The notes beneath the pieces are model-generated. The model searched no databases. It had not been told where the DNA came from and saw only the letters and a program-made list of their open reading frames with translations. From an uncultured Bacteroidales bacterium (GTDB taxonomy: Bacteria; Bacteroidota; Bacteroidia; Bacteroidales; UBA932): a stretch of 64,000 nucleotides of DNA. How positions within the stretch are numbered: position 1 is the stretch's first letter; each line of letters begins with the position of its first letter. A program made the translations under genes and the position numbers. Shown here piece by piece: positions 18,368 to 27,485 of the stretch. The stretch is from assembly GCA_934700615.1 (NCBI GenBank), contig CAKUXR010000019.1, forward strand, positions 1-64,000, in the 5' to 3' direction.

Positions 18368-18964
18368 TCAGAGTTTCTCGAACTTGTAGCCGAGGCGGGC
18401 GAGTTCGACGGCGGCGCCGATGCGGTACATCTCGTGGCAGGATGCGACGAAGACCTGATATGCGGCAATACTCTGCGGCTCAATGTTTTCGTGACGGATC
18501 AGGGAAATCGTCGCATCGGCACAGCGGCGGAAAAGGTCGCGGAGAGACCCGGCCTCTGGAGAATTCAGGTCAATGCCTATAATGTCGGTGATGATGTGGT
18601 CATCCATGTCATCGAAACCCTGAGGCCCATAATACACGGAGTACGGCATGTTCGAGCACATTGACCAGTCGGAATCCCAGCCGCAGGCGACGGCCATGCC
18701 AAGATAGGAGGCCCAGGCAACGGCAACAGTGGGATAATCAGCGATTTGAGGCATGGCATCAGCAACATAGTCGCCGCCCAGTTTCTGCCAATGCTCATCA
18801 ATGTCAGGACTCGACAACAGCATTGACGGAGCAGTCTGCACACTGCCATTGACAATCCCCTCGACAGGAGCGGAAGTCACTTTGAAACCGCTTTCGCGGC
18901 AGATGCGCACAAGTTCACCCTCAAGTTTGTCAATGAAAGTTTCGATATCGTATGTATTGTCCAT
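18368..18964 (-). CDS. Conserved hypothetical protein
   Basis: 198 residues from ATG 18964 (an upstream in-frame ATG at 19000 adds 12 unlikely codons). No signal peptide or membrane segment, so cytosolic. Rich in Asp and Trp with stretches such as AVAWASYLGMAVACGWDSDW (about 95-114) and FDDMDDHIITDIIGIDL; likely alpha-helical. I do not recognise the family. It faces the hsdR fragment tail-to-tail. Few synonymous oddities; looks like a real chromosomal gene with TACCTTTG (-7 type) 73 bp upstream. Confidence 0.65.
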   Translation of the reverse strand: MDNTYDIETFIDKLEGELVRICRESGFKVTSAPVEGIVNGSVQTAPSMLLSSPDIDEHWQKLGGDYVADAMPQIADYPTVAVAWASYLGMAVACGWDSDWSMCSNMPYSVYYGPQGFDDMDDHIITDIIGIDLNSPEAGSLRDLFRRCADATISLIRHENIEPQSIAAYQVFVASCHEMYRIGAAVELARLGYKFEKL

Positions 18965-19265
18965 TTTTATCAAAATTTTATAAAAGCCATGCTCCGGCAA
19001 AAACCTGACAGGCGCGAAACGCGCACAGCCGAGAAAGACAAAGGTACTATATTTTGCTAAAAAAATTTACCGCAGAGTGTTGCGGAACAAGAAAAAATAC
19101 ATATCTTAGCGCCCTAACAGTTTTGAATAACTCAAATTTATATATTTAAAGGCAATACGATCAGATAGAAGATACCTGAATTACCTGAAACATGAGCGAC
19201 AAGTTCTATTGTCGGTTACATGAACCTGACTCCCAGGAATACATAACATCACAAATCATAAGTAA
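18965..19265. other. Divergent intergenic region
   Basis: 301 bp between two divergent genes. On the minus strand TACCTTTG (19037-19044) and TAAATTTG (19133-19140) match the TAnnTTTG -7 element; the first is placed well for the gene at 18368-18964. No clear matching box was found for the plus-strand lipoprotein. No other feature seen. Confidence 0.4.
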
Positions 19266-20648
19266 ATGAAAACAAAACTTTTCTTGGCTTTGGCCGCAGC
19301 GGCAGCCATCACTATCTCCGGATGTTCGAAATCCGAAACACTCCAGACTCCGGAAATCGAAGTCTCCAACTTGTCAACAACAAGTTTCTCATTCACATGG
19401 ACAGCAATTCCTGACGCAACAGGATACACCTATGAGGTGAAAGCTGCAAACCAGTCGACAGTAACTAGTGGCAACAGCGAAAAGCCTGAGAACGTAGAGG
19501 TTACAGGACTCAGCATGGCCAGCACATATACAGTTTCAGTTCAGGCTCTCGGAACCGGTTCATTCACGAACTCAGAATATGCTACCGTTACCGTGACGAC
19601 ATTGGACAACACTATCCACTTCTCTGACATGGTGCTCGCAAGAAGACTCCTGGAAATGACAGAGCCTAAGATTGACGCGGACGGTGACGGCAAGATCACA
19701 TTCGAAGAAGCCGCTGCAGTGAAGGAACTCAAACTCGGATTCGACGAAAAACCGGAGAGCACAGTTAACTGCGTAACGGACATCACAGGACTGGAATACT
19801 TCACATCATTGGAGACATTGAGCCTGAAATACAACAGCGTAAGCGACATCAAGCCTATCGAAGGCATCTCGACATTGCAAGTCCTCATCCTCGGCGAGAA
19901 CCCGATCTCTTCCATCAATCTCGACAATCTCGGCGAACTTACCGACCTCAGACTCTACGGCACGAACATCTCTGACATTGACCTGTCAAAGACTCCGAAA
20001 CTCGAAAGCCTCTACCTCCAGAGGACAAAAGTCAGCAAGGTTGACCTCACTCCGCTCCAGTCTCTGGACCAGGCTCTCCTCAACAAATGCTCAAACCTTA
20101 CCGAGCTCAAGGCTTCGAACCTGCCTAGCGTCACCAGAATCGATGCTGTGGAATGCAACCTCAAGAGCTTTGAGATTTCAGACTGCCCTTCATTGAGAGA
20201 GCTTCACCTGAACAGCAACAAGCTCACATCCATAAAGTTGACAAATCTCAACATGCTCATGAGACTGAACGTTTATGACAACCAGCTCACCAGCATTAAC
20301 GTATCCAACTTGCCATTCCTCATGTGGCTGTTCGTGTTCGACAATCAGCTTACAAGCATCGATTTGTCGGCAAATGTTCCGCTGAGAGAGTTCAGGGCGT
20401 CCAACAACCCGCTTACAGAAGTCAATCTGAGCACAAATGAGAACCTCGTTGCGCTCGAGCTTGAGAATATGAGCAAGATGAAGACTCTGAATATCAAGAA
20501 CGAATTCTATGACGAATGGGAGAGCGAGTATCTCATCGTTGACGGAAACACCGCTCTCGAGAAGGTAATCACCGATCCGGGTGCAGAATTCGAACTCGTC
20601 AAGAAGCTGTTCGCAAACAATCCTAAAGTTCAGGTTGTAACAGAATAA
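19266..20648 (+). CDS. Lipoprotein with FN3 domain, EF-hand-like loop and leucine-rich repeats
   Basis: 460 residues. Signal peptide with lipobox ISGC (Cys20), so lipid-anchored in the envelope, probably surface-exposed. Residues about 28-115 form a fibronectin type III domain. Then DADGDGKITFEEA (about 138-150), a calcium-loop or dockerin-like motif. From about 170 to 430 there are internalin-like leucine-rich repeats of about 22 residues (LETLSLKYNSVSDIKPIEGI and onward; the stretch at about 315-370 has near-identical DNQLTSI units). A binding role, to host or dietary protein or glycan, is inferred. A bidirectional terminator follows. Confidence 0.85.
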   Translation: MKTKLFLALAAAAAITISGCSKSETLQTPEIEVSNLSTTSFSFTWTAIPDATGYTYEVKAANQSTVTSGNSEKPENVEVTGLSMASTYTVSVQALGTGSFTNSEYATVTVTTLDNTIHFSDMVLARRLLEMTEPKIDADGDGKITFEEAAAVKELKLGFDEKPESTVNCVTDITGLEYFTSLETLSLKYNSVSDIKPIEGISTLQVLILGENPISSINLDNLGELTDLRLYGTNISDIDLSKTPKLESLYLQRTKVSKVDLTPLQSLDQALLNKCSNLTELKASNLPSVTRIDAVECNLKSFEISDCPSLRELHLNSNKLTSIKLTNLNMLMRLNVYDNQLTSINVSNLPFLMWLFVFDNQLTSIDLSANVPLREFRASNNPLTEVNLSTNENLVALELENMSKMKTLNIKNEFYDEWESEYLIVDGNTALEKVITDPGAEFELVKKLFANNPKVQVVTE

Positions 20649-20664
20649 GATTTCTGTCAATGAC

Positions 20665-20705
20665 AAAAAAGGCCGACCATCAAAATCGATGGCCGGCCTT
20701 TTTTG
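20665..20705. terminator. Bidirectional terminator between LRR lipoprotein and M16 protease
   Basis: AAAAAAGGCCGACCATC pairs with GATGGCCGGCCTTTTTT around a 6 nt loop. A and T runs on either side serve both converging genes. Confidence 0.92.
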
Positions 20706-20748
20706 GTTATTCAAGTTCCGCGAAGGGAACTTTATGTTTGTCAGATGA

Positions 20749-23571
20749 TTACTCAGCCTCTGCCGTAACGCCAGGACGCATGATTACTGTCTTGACAGTA
20801 CCTGAAGCAAGAATTGTCTTTACGATATTCTGGACGTCAGCAGGTTTGAGATTCTCAAGCGCGCTCTCGTACTCCTTGTCGAAGTCAACGGAGTGGAGAT
20901 CCATGAACTTGAGGGAATTCATCCACCAGCCGTTGGTGATACGTGACTCAGGAAGATTCTTGTGGAGATTCTTCATCGCCATATCAAATTCATCCGCAGT
21001 AGGGCCTTCAGCGGCGAGGGCGTTGAGACCTTCAAGGCTGAGGCTTATGAGCTTGTCTGCAGCAACCGGCTTGGTATCGAAATAAACCTGGATAAGAGCC
21101 TCAGGCTTAGGTTCGCTTGTAACTGAGCCGTAAGCGGATGCGCCATAGGTACCGCCCTCATCCTCACGGAGAGACTTGGTGTATCTCATGTCGAGGATAT
21201 AAGTTGCAGCAGAAAGGGCAACCTTGTCAATGACCTTGAACTCAGGAAGTTCAGTCTGGAACACCTCGATTACGGTGACCTTAGGGGTCTGCATGTCCAT
21301 CTTGAAGTCTTCGGTAACCTTTCCAGGAACGATCTCAGGGTCCTCATACTTCTCGGTGAACGGCTTCTTGCCCTTCTTGATGGAACCGAGATACTTCTCA
21401 ACGAGAGGAGTAACGGTGTCAATGTCAAAGTCACCGCAGATAATCATGGTAGCTCCCGCAGCATCATTGAACAGCATCCTGTAGTTCTTCTCGATGGTAG
21501 CGAGGCTTGCATTGTCTACGACTGCCTCTGAAAGGAACTTGTGTCTTGGGTTGTCACCATAGAGAACTTCATTGATCACCTGGGAGAACTTGTAGTCAGG
21601 ACGGAGGATGTAGTTAGGAAGGATAGCCTTAAGTTGCTTGATGCCCTGGTCAAACTCCGACTGGTCGAAACGAGGATCGGCAAAATAGAGATAAGTAAGC
21701 TGGAGTGCTGTCTCAAGGTCCTTAGGAGTGCAGTTTCCGTTCACGCCGTGGCGGAGAGCATTGATGAAAGGAGAAACAGAGACATTCTTGCCTGAAAGCA
21801 TCTTGCCGACGGTAGTGCCGCTGAACTTGGAGATACCGCAGAAGCTCTGGAATGCGCCCCATACATTGCTGTCGAAGCTGTCGAGATCCTCGGTAGGAAC
21901 CATTGAGAAACCGCCGTTCTTGTAAAGCTGGAATGCAATATGGTCTTTCTCGTCATCTGACGGACGGAGGATAACCTTCATGCCGTTCTTGAGAGTGAGA
22001 ACCTTGCTTCCGTAAAGGCCGTCAGCAGAAGACTTCACTGCGCTGCCCTTAAGTTTTGAAGGATCAAGGAACTCTGTTGCAATAACCTCCGACTCATTAG
22101 GTTTGATTTCAGCGCCATTGACTTCTTCAATAGCCTTTCTGATATCCTCAACTGTAGGAAGAACATAACCTTCCTTCTGAGGGCCCTTGAATACGACTAC
22201 CATGTTGCTGTCAGGGATAATCTGCGCAACAGTCTGATTGATGGCCTGGTCAGGAAGCATTGACATAAGCTGCTTGGTGATCTCATACTCCTGCTCCGGC
22301 TCCATGTAAGCATAGTTGTCGAAGAAGTTGTCGATAAGAGGCTGTACAAGCTCGGAGTTCTGTCTTGTGCTGGCCTTCTTGGCTGCGCTTTCGTAGTATG
22401 AGAGGAGGTCCTCCTTTGCTCTTGAAATCTCGTCGCTTGAGAAACCATATTTCTCCATCTTCTTGATCTCGGTATAGAATGCCTTGAAAGCACCTACAGG
22501 GTCATTCTCATGTGCAGCGATATTACCCATGGAAACTTCCATTGTCTCACAAAGGTTGCCGATCCCGAAACCTGCATGGATGAACGGAGCGTCAGCCTTT
22601 GCTGAAATGTCTGAGAAGCGCTCGTCCATGATGCTTGAAATCAATGACTTGAGAATGTCGGAAATCTTTCCGAGAAGGGTATTGTTGAACTCCTCAGGCA
22701 TTGCCTCGTTCTTCCAATACACCTCAAATGTAGAATTGACAGCCTCAGGGTCTGATACGATGCCGATGACAGGCTCCTGGTTTCCAGGAATCATGATGAC
22801 ATCCTTCGCCTTAGGGTCGGTCGGTGCGGGAATATCAGAGAAAATCTCCTTAATCTTGGCCTCAACATAATCAGGGTCAATGTCACCCACAACGATAAGA
22901 GCCTGGAGGTCAGGACGATACCATGTATGATAGAAGTTTGTAAGGCTCTCAGGCTTGAAAGTCTCGAGGTTTTCCTGGCTTCCGATAAGAGAGCATGAAG
23001 CATACTTGGAATCACCATAGATGTAAGGCTTCGACTTCTCATACATTCTCCAGTTCGCATCTCTTCTGGAACGTCTTTCCTCGATGATGACTCCCCTTTC
23101 GGCATCGATTTCCTTAGGGTCGCAAGTCACGAAATGAGAGTAGTCATGCATGATGAGGATACAAGAGTCCACAACTGTAGGACGGATGAGAGGAATGTTA
23201 TTGAGCATATAAGTTGTCTGCTCAACTCCTGTCTGCGCATTGACATTGCCGCCGAATGACGCACCGATGCTCTGGAGCCAGTCGAGAATACCCTTTCCAG
23301 GGAAATTCTTGGTACCGTTGAAGCACATGTGCTCGAGGAAATGTGCCAGACCGTCCTGGTCAGGGGTCTCCTGGATAGCACCGACATTAGTCGCAAGATA
23401 GAACTCGGCACGATTTGCAGGCTGACCGTTCTTCATGATGTAGTAGGTCAATCCGTTTTCGAGTTGTCCTTTCCTTACGGCAGGATCATTCGGCAGCACC
23501 TGATTCTGGGCATTCGCAGAGAACGCGAACGCAGAACACAGAGCCGCAAATAAAAGAACCAATTTTTTCAT
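20749..23571 (-). CDS. Secreted M16 family zinc metalloprotease (two-domain)
   Basis: 940 residues, the usual length of the fused bacterial M16 form. Signal peptide 1-21 (cleavage after ANA), so periplasmic or outer-membrane associated. The zinc site HxxEH is seen as HFLEH at about 76-80, with the distal Glu in EERGVIIEERR-like sequence near 155. The C-terminal half repeats the M16 fold without the HxxEH motif and should close the chamber. It probably degrades peptides that enter the periplasm. It lies divergent from a LysR-type regulator across 148 bp; that regulator may control it, which is inference. Confidence 0.92.
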   Translation of the reverse strand: MKKLVLLFAALCSAFAFSANAQNQVLPNDPAVRKGQLENGLTYYIMKNGQPANRAEFYLATNVGAIQETPDQDGLAHFLEHMCFNGTKNFPGKGILDWLQSIGASFGGNVNAQTGVEQTTYMLNNIPLIRPTVVDSCILIMHDYSHFVTCDPKEIDAERGVIIEERRSRRDANWRMYEKSKPYIYGDSKYASCSLIGSQENLETFKPESLTNFYHTWYRPDLQALIVVGDIDPDYVEAKIKEIFSDIPAPTDPKAKDVIMIPGNQEPVIGIVSDPEAVNSTFEVYWKNEAMPEEFNNTLLGKISDILKSLISSIMDERFSDISAKADAPFIHAGFGIGNLCETMEVSMGNIAAHENDPVGAFKAFYTEIKKMEKYGFSSDEISRAKEDLLSYYESAAKKASTRQNSELVQPLIDNFFDNYAYMEPEQEYEITKQLMSMLPDQAINQTVAQIIPDSNMVVVFKGPQKEGYVLPTVEDIRKAIEEVNGAEIKPNESEVIATEFLDPSKLKGSAVKSSADGLYGSKVLTLKNGMKVILRPSDDEKDHIAFQLYKNGGFSMVPTEDLDSFDSNVWGAFQSFCGISKFSGTTVGKMLSGKNVSVSPFINALRHGVNGNCTPKDLETALQLTYLYFADPRFDQSEFDQGIKQLKAILPNYILRPDYKFSQVINEVLYGDNPRHKFLSEAVVDNASLATIEKNYRMLFNDAAGATMIICGDFDIDTVTPLVEKYLGSIKKGKKPFTEKYEDPEIVPGKVTEDFKMDMQTPKVTVIEVFQTELPEFKVIDKVALSAATYILDMRYTKSLREDEGGTYGASAYGSVTSEPKPEALIQVYFDTKPVAADKLISLSLEGLNALAAEGPTADEFDMAMKNLHKNLPESRITNGWWMNSLKFMDLHSVDFDKEYESALENLKPADVQNIVKTILASGTVKTVIMRPGVTAEAE

Positions 23572-23675
23572 ATACTAAAATAGTTTATCAAATATTTCAC
23601 AATATCACAGTAACAAATTGTCACTGCAAAATCAGTGCAATTTATAAATATTACACCATTCCGGCAAAAAAATAT

Positions 23676-23683
23676 TAATTTTG
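23676..23683 (+). promoter_or_regulatory. -7 element of the LysR gene
   Basis: TAATTTTG matches TAnnTTTG 37 bp before the start codon. The upstream TTG is not at the ideal distance. Confidence 0.4.
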
Positions 23684-23719
23684 TAACGAATAAAGGGCGA
23701 AAATATAAAATCGATTTAC

Positions 23720-24685
23720 ATGCTGGAGGATTTCAGACTGAAAGTATTCATGGCCGTTGCCGAAACAGGAAGCTTCACCAAGGCATCCAGAAAACTGGGC
23801 GTATCCCAGCCGGCCGTGAGCCAAAATATAAGTTCCCTGGAGAAAGAAACCGGGGCGATACTGTTCCAGAGGACCAGAGGCGAAGTATCATTGACAAGCG
23901 AAGGACTCGTGTTCAAAGAATACGCATCGCGGATACAATATTGGTATTCAGCAACTTCCGAGATGTTCGGACAGAAAGGGAAGCTCACCTCCGGCAAACC
24001 CGTAAGGATCTGCGCGGATTCAGTGGCTGCCGCCTACCTGCTACCGAAGCCGTTGTCAATGATAACAGGCTCGAATCCCGACATTGTCTTCGACCTGACC
24101 CAGGCCCGGGCAAGGAAGCCGATACTGGAGGCTGCCGACAGCGAGGAGGTTCCGGGAACCCATTTCGGAACTCCGGAGGATGCCGACGTGGAAATCTCGG
24201 CATCGCCAAGTCCGGAAACCATTGACTTCGAGGGGGAAAGCAAACTTATAGGCGTAATGGAAGCCATCGTCATAGCTTCTCCCGCAAACAGGTCCGTAAA
24301 TGCGGCGGCGGTCAGCGAAGAAGATACAGAAGCGACAGCAAAGCCGTTCTCGACCATCGCAGGAATACACATTTCCAACAAATTTGCAGTATGGAGCGGC
24401 TACAGTTCCCTGCTGACACCTGACCTGGAAGCCAGGACAGCATTGACCTCAGACTCCATCGAGGCGATAAAATCGGTCGTCGAAGAATCCGCATCGCTCA
24501 TCGGCATCGTCCCGGCCCCTTGCGTCAGACAGGAACTCGCCAGCGGCAGGCTCCTCCAGATGCCGGTCAGACTGCCGGGATTCACGTTCGACATCCATTT
24601 CAATCCCCTGCCTGAATTTGCAGGACGCGACATCTGCCAACTCCTGAAAAGGACACTCTCGGAAAGCCTGAATTCATTGGCATAA
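23720..24685 (+). CDS. LysR family transcriptional regulator
   Basis: 321 residues. N-terminal winged helix-turn-helix (about 1-60): FMAVAETGSFTKASRKLGVS then QPAVSQNISSLEKETG, the classic LysR signature. Residues about 90-300 form the periplasmic-binding-like effector domain, here with an unusually acidic, Ala/Ser-rich middle (about 130-160 and 190-215). The target and effector are unknown. It is divergent from the M16 protease and sits 33 bp ahead of a secreted esterase, either of which could be regulated. Confidence 0.85.
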   Translation: MLEDFRLKVFMAVAETGSFTKASRKLGVSQPAVSQNISSLEKETGAILFQRTRGEVSLTSEGLVFKEYASRIQYWYSATSEMFGQKGKLTSGKPVRICADSVAAAYLLPKPLSMITGSNPDIVFDLTQARARKPILEAADSEEVPGTHFGTPEDADVEISASPSPETIDFEGESKLIGVMEAIVIASPANRSVNAAAVSEEDTEATAKPFSTIAGIHISNKFAVWSGYSSLLTPDLEARTALTSDSIEAIKSVVEESASLIGIVPAPCVRQELASGRLLQMPVRLPGFTFDIHFNPLPEFAGRDICQLLKRTLSESLNSLA

Positions 24686-24718
24686 CAGAACTTGAGACAT
24701 CTTAAAAAACCTTATATC

Positions 24719-25747
24719 ATGAAATTGTTTACACTAATCACAGGAACCGTCGCAGCAGGACTTTCAATGCTGCTCGCAAATGTTCAGGTCAATGCTGCCC
24801 CACAGCCCAAGACCAAATTACGCCCGACCAAGACCGTCCTTCTTTATCCTGAAGGCCAGAATGTCGACAAAGGCATCGAAGAAAACGGCAAGACAATAAC
24901 CGCAGGACCTGGCGTATCCAACGGTCTTACAGGTCCGGAAAAAATAGAGAGCAACGGCAACATGGACAATGTAGGCGACAGCGCCAGAATAGACATATAC
25001 CTGCCTAAACGCCCTAACGGTCAGATGATTGTAGTATGCCCTGGAGGCGGATACAGAATACTGTCCACCTTCAATGAAGGTTCATATGTCGCAGACTGGT
25101 TCACAAAGCAGGGCGTGTCCGTCTGCGTCGTGAAATACAGACTCCCGGAAGGACATTGGACAGTACCGCTTACTGATGTCCAGAACGCATTCCGCTACTG
25201 CCGCGCACATGCCGAGGAATGGGGTGTCAAGCAGATCGGAATCATCGGATTCTCTGCAGGAGGCCATCTGGCAGCATCTGCCTCAACCCTTTTCACCGAT
25301 GACATTACCAGACCTGACTTCTCAATCCTGGTTTATCCAGTCATAACCATGGACCTCGGACTCACCCATAAAGGCACCCACGACTGGTTCATCGGCAAAG
25401 AAAGCAAATGGCTGGACGAGAGTCTCAGCGTAACGGAATACAAACGAAAAAAAGCTGAGTATGAATCACTTATGGACAGGTACTCCCTCGAAAAACAGGT
25501 AACAGAGAAGACTCCTGCCACGATACTGCTTCTCAGTTCAGATGACAAGACAGTACCGCCGGAGAACAGCTTCATGTACTATGACGCATTGAGAAAGAAC
25601 GGCGTGGACGCCCAACTCTATGTCTTCCCTTACGGCGGACATGGCTGCGGATTCACAACTTCCGAATTCGGCAGAGACCTCATCGGACCATACCGCAAAG
25701 TGTTTTTCGATGCCATCAGCACCTGGCTCGGAGAACTCAGGAAGTAA
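24719..25747 (+). CDS. Secreted alpha/beta-hydrolase (carbohydrate-esterase-like)
   Basis: 342 residues from ATG 24719; an in-frame ATG at 24692 lies too early for the signal peptide. Signal peptide about 1-26 ending VNAAP. The hydrolase domain has oxyanion motif CPGGGYRIL (about 107-115), nucleophile GFSAGGHLA (Ser about 178), Asp in SSDDKTVPPENS (about 274) and His in YGGHGCGF (about 306). This layout fits acetyl-xylan or feruloyl-type esterases and related BD-FAE enzymes of gut Bacteroidales. Substrate is inferred only. There is no glycosidase next door, so a role outside polysaccharide use is possible. Confidence 0.8.
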   Translation: MKLFTLITGTVAAGLSMLLANVQVNAAPQPKTKLRPTKTVLLYPEGQNVDKGIEENGKTITAGPGVSNGLTGPEKIESNGNMDNVGDSARIDIYLPKRPNGQMIVVCPGGGYRILSTFNEGSYVADWFTKQGVSVCVVKYRLPEGHWTVPLTDVQNAFRYCRAHAEEWGVKQIGIIGFSAGGHLAASASTLFTDDITRPDFSILVYPVITMDLGLTHKGTHDWFIGKESKWLDESLSVTEYKRKKAEYESLMDRYSLEKQVTEKTPATILLLSSDDKTVPPENSFMYYDALRKNGVDAQLYVFPYGGHGCGFTTSEFGRDLIGPYRKVFFDAISTWLGELRK

Positions 25748-25763
25748 AACCTAATTCCAGACT

Positions 25764-26726
25764 TTACGGAAAGGACACATTTGAAGAACCCGTCAGGGAC
25801 AGTGACAATGTGGTCCTTTCCGATTTTTTTAGGATTACTAAATTCTTCTCATCCTCATCAGCAAGCCTGAGAAGATACTTTCCGTAGTCATTCTTCGCCA
25901 TCGGCTTTGCGACCTCGCGAAGTTTCTCGCGCGAAATCCAGCCCTGATTGAAGGCGATATCCTCAAGACAGGCGACCTTGAGGCCCTGACGTTTTTCGAT
26001 GACTTCAATGAAAGTGGACGCCTCGGCCAATGACTCATGGGTTCCGGTATCCAGCCATGCAAAGCCCCTCGGCAATGTAGCCACCTTCAACTGTCCGCGA
26101 TTCAGGAACTCCTGGTTCACAGATGTTATCTCAAGTTCACCGCGTGCTGAAGGACGGACATTCTTGGCAATTTCCACCACGTCATTAGGATAGAAATAAA
26201 GTCCCACGACAGCATAATTGCTCTTCGGCTGCGCAGGTTTCTCCTCGATGCTGAGACAATTGCCGTCCTTGTCAAACTCCGCGACGCCATAGCGTTCAGG
26301 GTCACTTACCTGATATCCGAAGACGCAGGCCATCGACTGCTCCTCCACCATTTTCACGGTGTCGCGGAGAAGTCCGGTAAAGCCGGCTCCATAGAAGATA
26401 TTGTCACCGAGGACCATGCAGACGTCATCATTGCCGATGAACTCCTCACCGATGATGAAGGCCTGGGCAAGGCCGTCAGGTGAAGGCTGCTCGGCATATT
26501 CGAATTTGACGCCGAACTGGCTGCCGTCTTCCAGAAGCCTCCTGAATCCGGGGAGGTCAGTCGGCGTGGAGATGATGAGAATTTCCCTGATTCCCGCCAG
26601 CATGAGCACGGAAATCGGATAATATATCATCGGTTTGTCATAAATAGGGATAAGTTGTTTGCTGATGCCCTTGGTAATCGGATACAATCTGGTTCCGCTT
26701 CCACCCGCCAAAACTATTCCTTTCAT
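25764..26726 (-). CDS. rmlA: Glucose-1-phosphate thymidylyltransferase
   Basis: 320 residues from ATG 26726 (an upstream ATG at 26762 adds 12 unlikely codons). First step of dTDP-L-rhamnose synthesis: glucose-1-phosphate plus dTTP to dTDP-glucose. Visible: GGSGTRLYPIT near residue 8, KQLIPIYDKPMIYYP near 24, GDNIFYG near 110 with the metal-binding Asp, EEKPAQPKSNYAVVGLYFY near 160. The family normally ends near YGKYLLRLA (about 285). Here about 28 extra residues follow that overlap the esterase terminator, so the C-terminus may be recently extended. Divergent from rmlC. Confidence 0.95.
   Translation of the reverse strand: MKGIVLAGGSGTRLYPITKGISKQLIPIYDKPMIYYPISVLMLAGIREILIISTPTDLPGFRRLLEDGSQFGVKFEYAEQPSPDGLAQAFIIGEEFIGNDDVCMVLGDNIFYGAGFTGLLRDTVKMVEEQSMACVFGYQVSDPERYGVAEFDKDGNCLSIEEKPAQPKSNYAVVGLYFYPNDVVEIAKNVRPSARGELEITSVNQEFLNRGQLKVATLPRGFAWLDTGTHESLAEASTFIEVIEKRQGLKVACLEDIAFNQGWISREKLREVAKPMAKNDYGKYLLRLADEDEKNLVILKKSERTTLSLSLTGSSNVSFP
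25767..25830 (+). terminator. Terminator of the esterase gene
   Basis: CGGAAAGGAC-ACATT pairs with AATGTGGTCCTTTCCG (one bulge), then ATTTTTTT. The rmlA frame on the other strand reads through this hairpin. Confidence 0.85.
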
Positions 26727-26860
26727 ATCTGATATGTCATAATTTAAATTATCTGCCGGCATTGACCTATATTATATAGGCGTCCGGCACCCGTTCGGGC
26801 GACAGCCGGGCCGACGCAGACAAATTTAATCAAAAATCGTGATTATAGAAGAAAGATGAG

Positions 26861-26868
26861 TATATTTG
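26861..26868 (+). promoter_or_regulatory. -7 element of rmlC-rmlB
   Basis: TATATTTG matches TAnnTTTG 42 bp before rmlC. On the other strand TAAATTTG (26821-26828) may serve rmlA. The two boxes lie 32 bp apart in a shared divergent control region. No ideal -33 TTG was found for either. Confidence 0.45.
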
Positions 26869-26909
26869 TCAAGACTCCGCAGACGCGGGGCAAATAACAA
26901 CATAACGCA

Positions 26910-27482
26910 ATGGAAGTAATCAAGACCAGCATTGACGGCGTCGTGATAATCGAGCCGCGGATATTCAGGGACGAAAGGGGATATTTCTTCGAAAGTTTCT
27001 CGCAGAGGGAATTCGACGAAAAAGTGGGACATATTGATTTTGTCCAGGACAACGAGTCAATGTCAGTCTATGGCGTCATGCGCGGCCTGCATTTCCAGAG
27101 GCCGCCTTATGCCCAGAGCAAACTGGTAAGGTGCGTCCGAGGAAAGGTCCTGGACGTGGCTGTGGATATCAGAGCAGGTTCTCCCACCTATGGAAAATAC
27201 GTGGCAGTGGAGCTTTCCGAGGAGAACCACAGGCAGCTCTTCATCCCGAAAGGCTTTGCGCATGGATTTTCCGTCCTCAGCGATGAGGCGGTCTTCCAGT
27301 ACAAATGCGACAATTTCTATCACCCGGAAGCGGACGGAGGCATCAGCATCCTTGACGACAGCATCGGCATCGACTGGCAAATTCCTGCCGGGGCAGCAAT
27401 CCTGAGCAAGAAAGACACGGCGCACCCGCTGCTGAAAGATTTCGAAAGCCCGTTCATTATCAATGCTATAGAGAAGAAATAA
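26910..27482 (+). CDS. rmlC: dTDP-4-dehydrorhamnose 3,5-epimerase
   Basis: 190 residues, normal length. Third step of dTDP-L-rhamnose synthesis. Cupin fold with GVMRGLHFQ (catalytic His near 61), KLVRCVRGKVLDVAVDIR (about 70-87), IPKGFAHGFSVL (about 112-123) and QYKCDNFY (about 130-137, the tyrosine pair). The start ATG at 26910 fits the family N-terminus (MEVIKTSIDGVVIIEPRIF). rmlB follows after 3 bp in the same operon. Confidence 0.96.
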   Translation: MEVIKTSIDGVVIIEPRIFRDERGYFFESFSQREFDEKVGHIDFVQDNESMSVYGVMRGLHFQRPPYAQSKLVRCVRGKVLDVAVDIRAGSPTYGKYVAVELSEENHRQLFIPKGFAHGFSVLSDEAVFQYKCDNFYHPEADGGISILDDSIGIDWQIPAGAAILSKKDTAHPLLKDFESPFIINAIEKK

Positions 27483-27485
27483 GTT

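Noticed and set aside
23248..23260. Direct link between the LysR protein and M16 control through a LysR box
   Set aside because: No T-N11-A style box with good symmetry could be picked in 23572-23719 with confidence.
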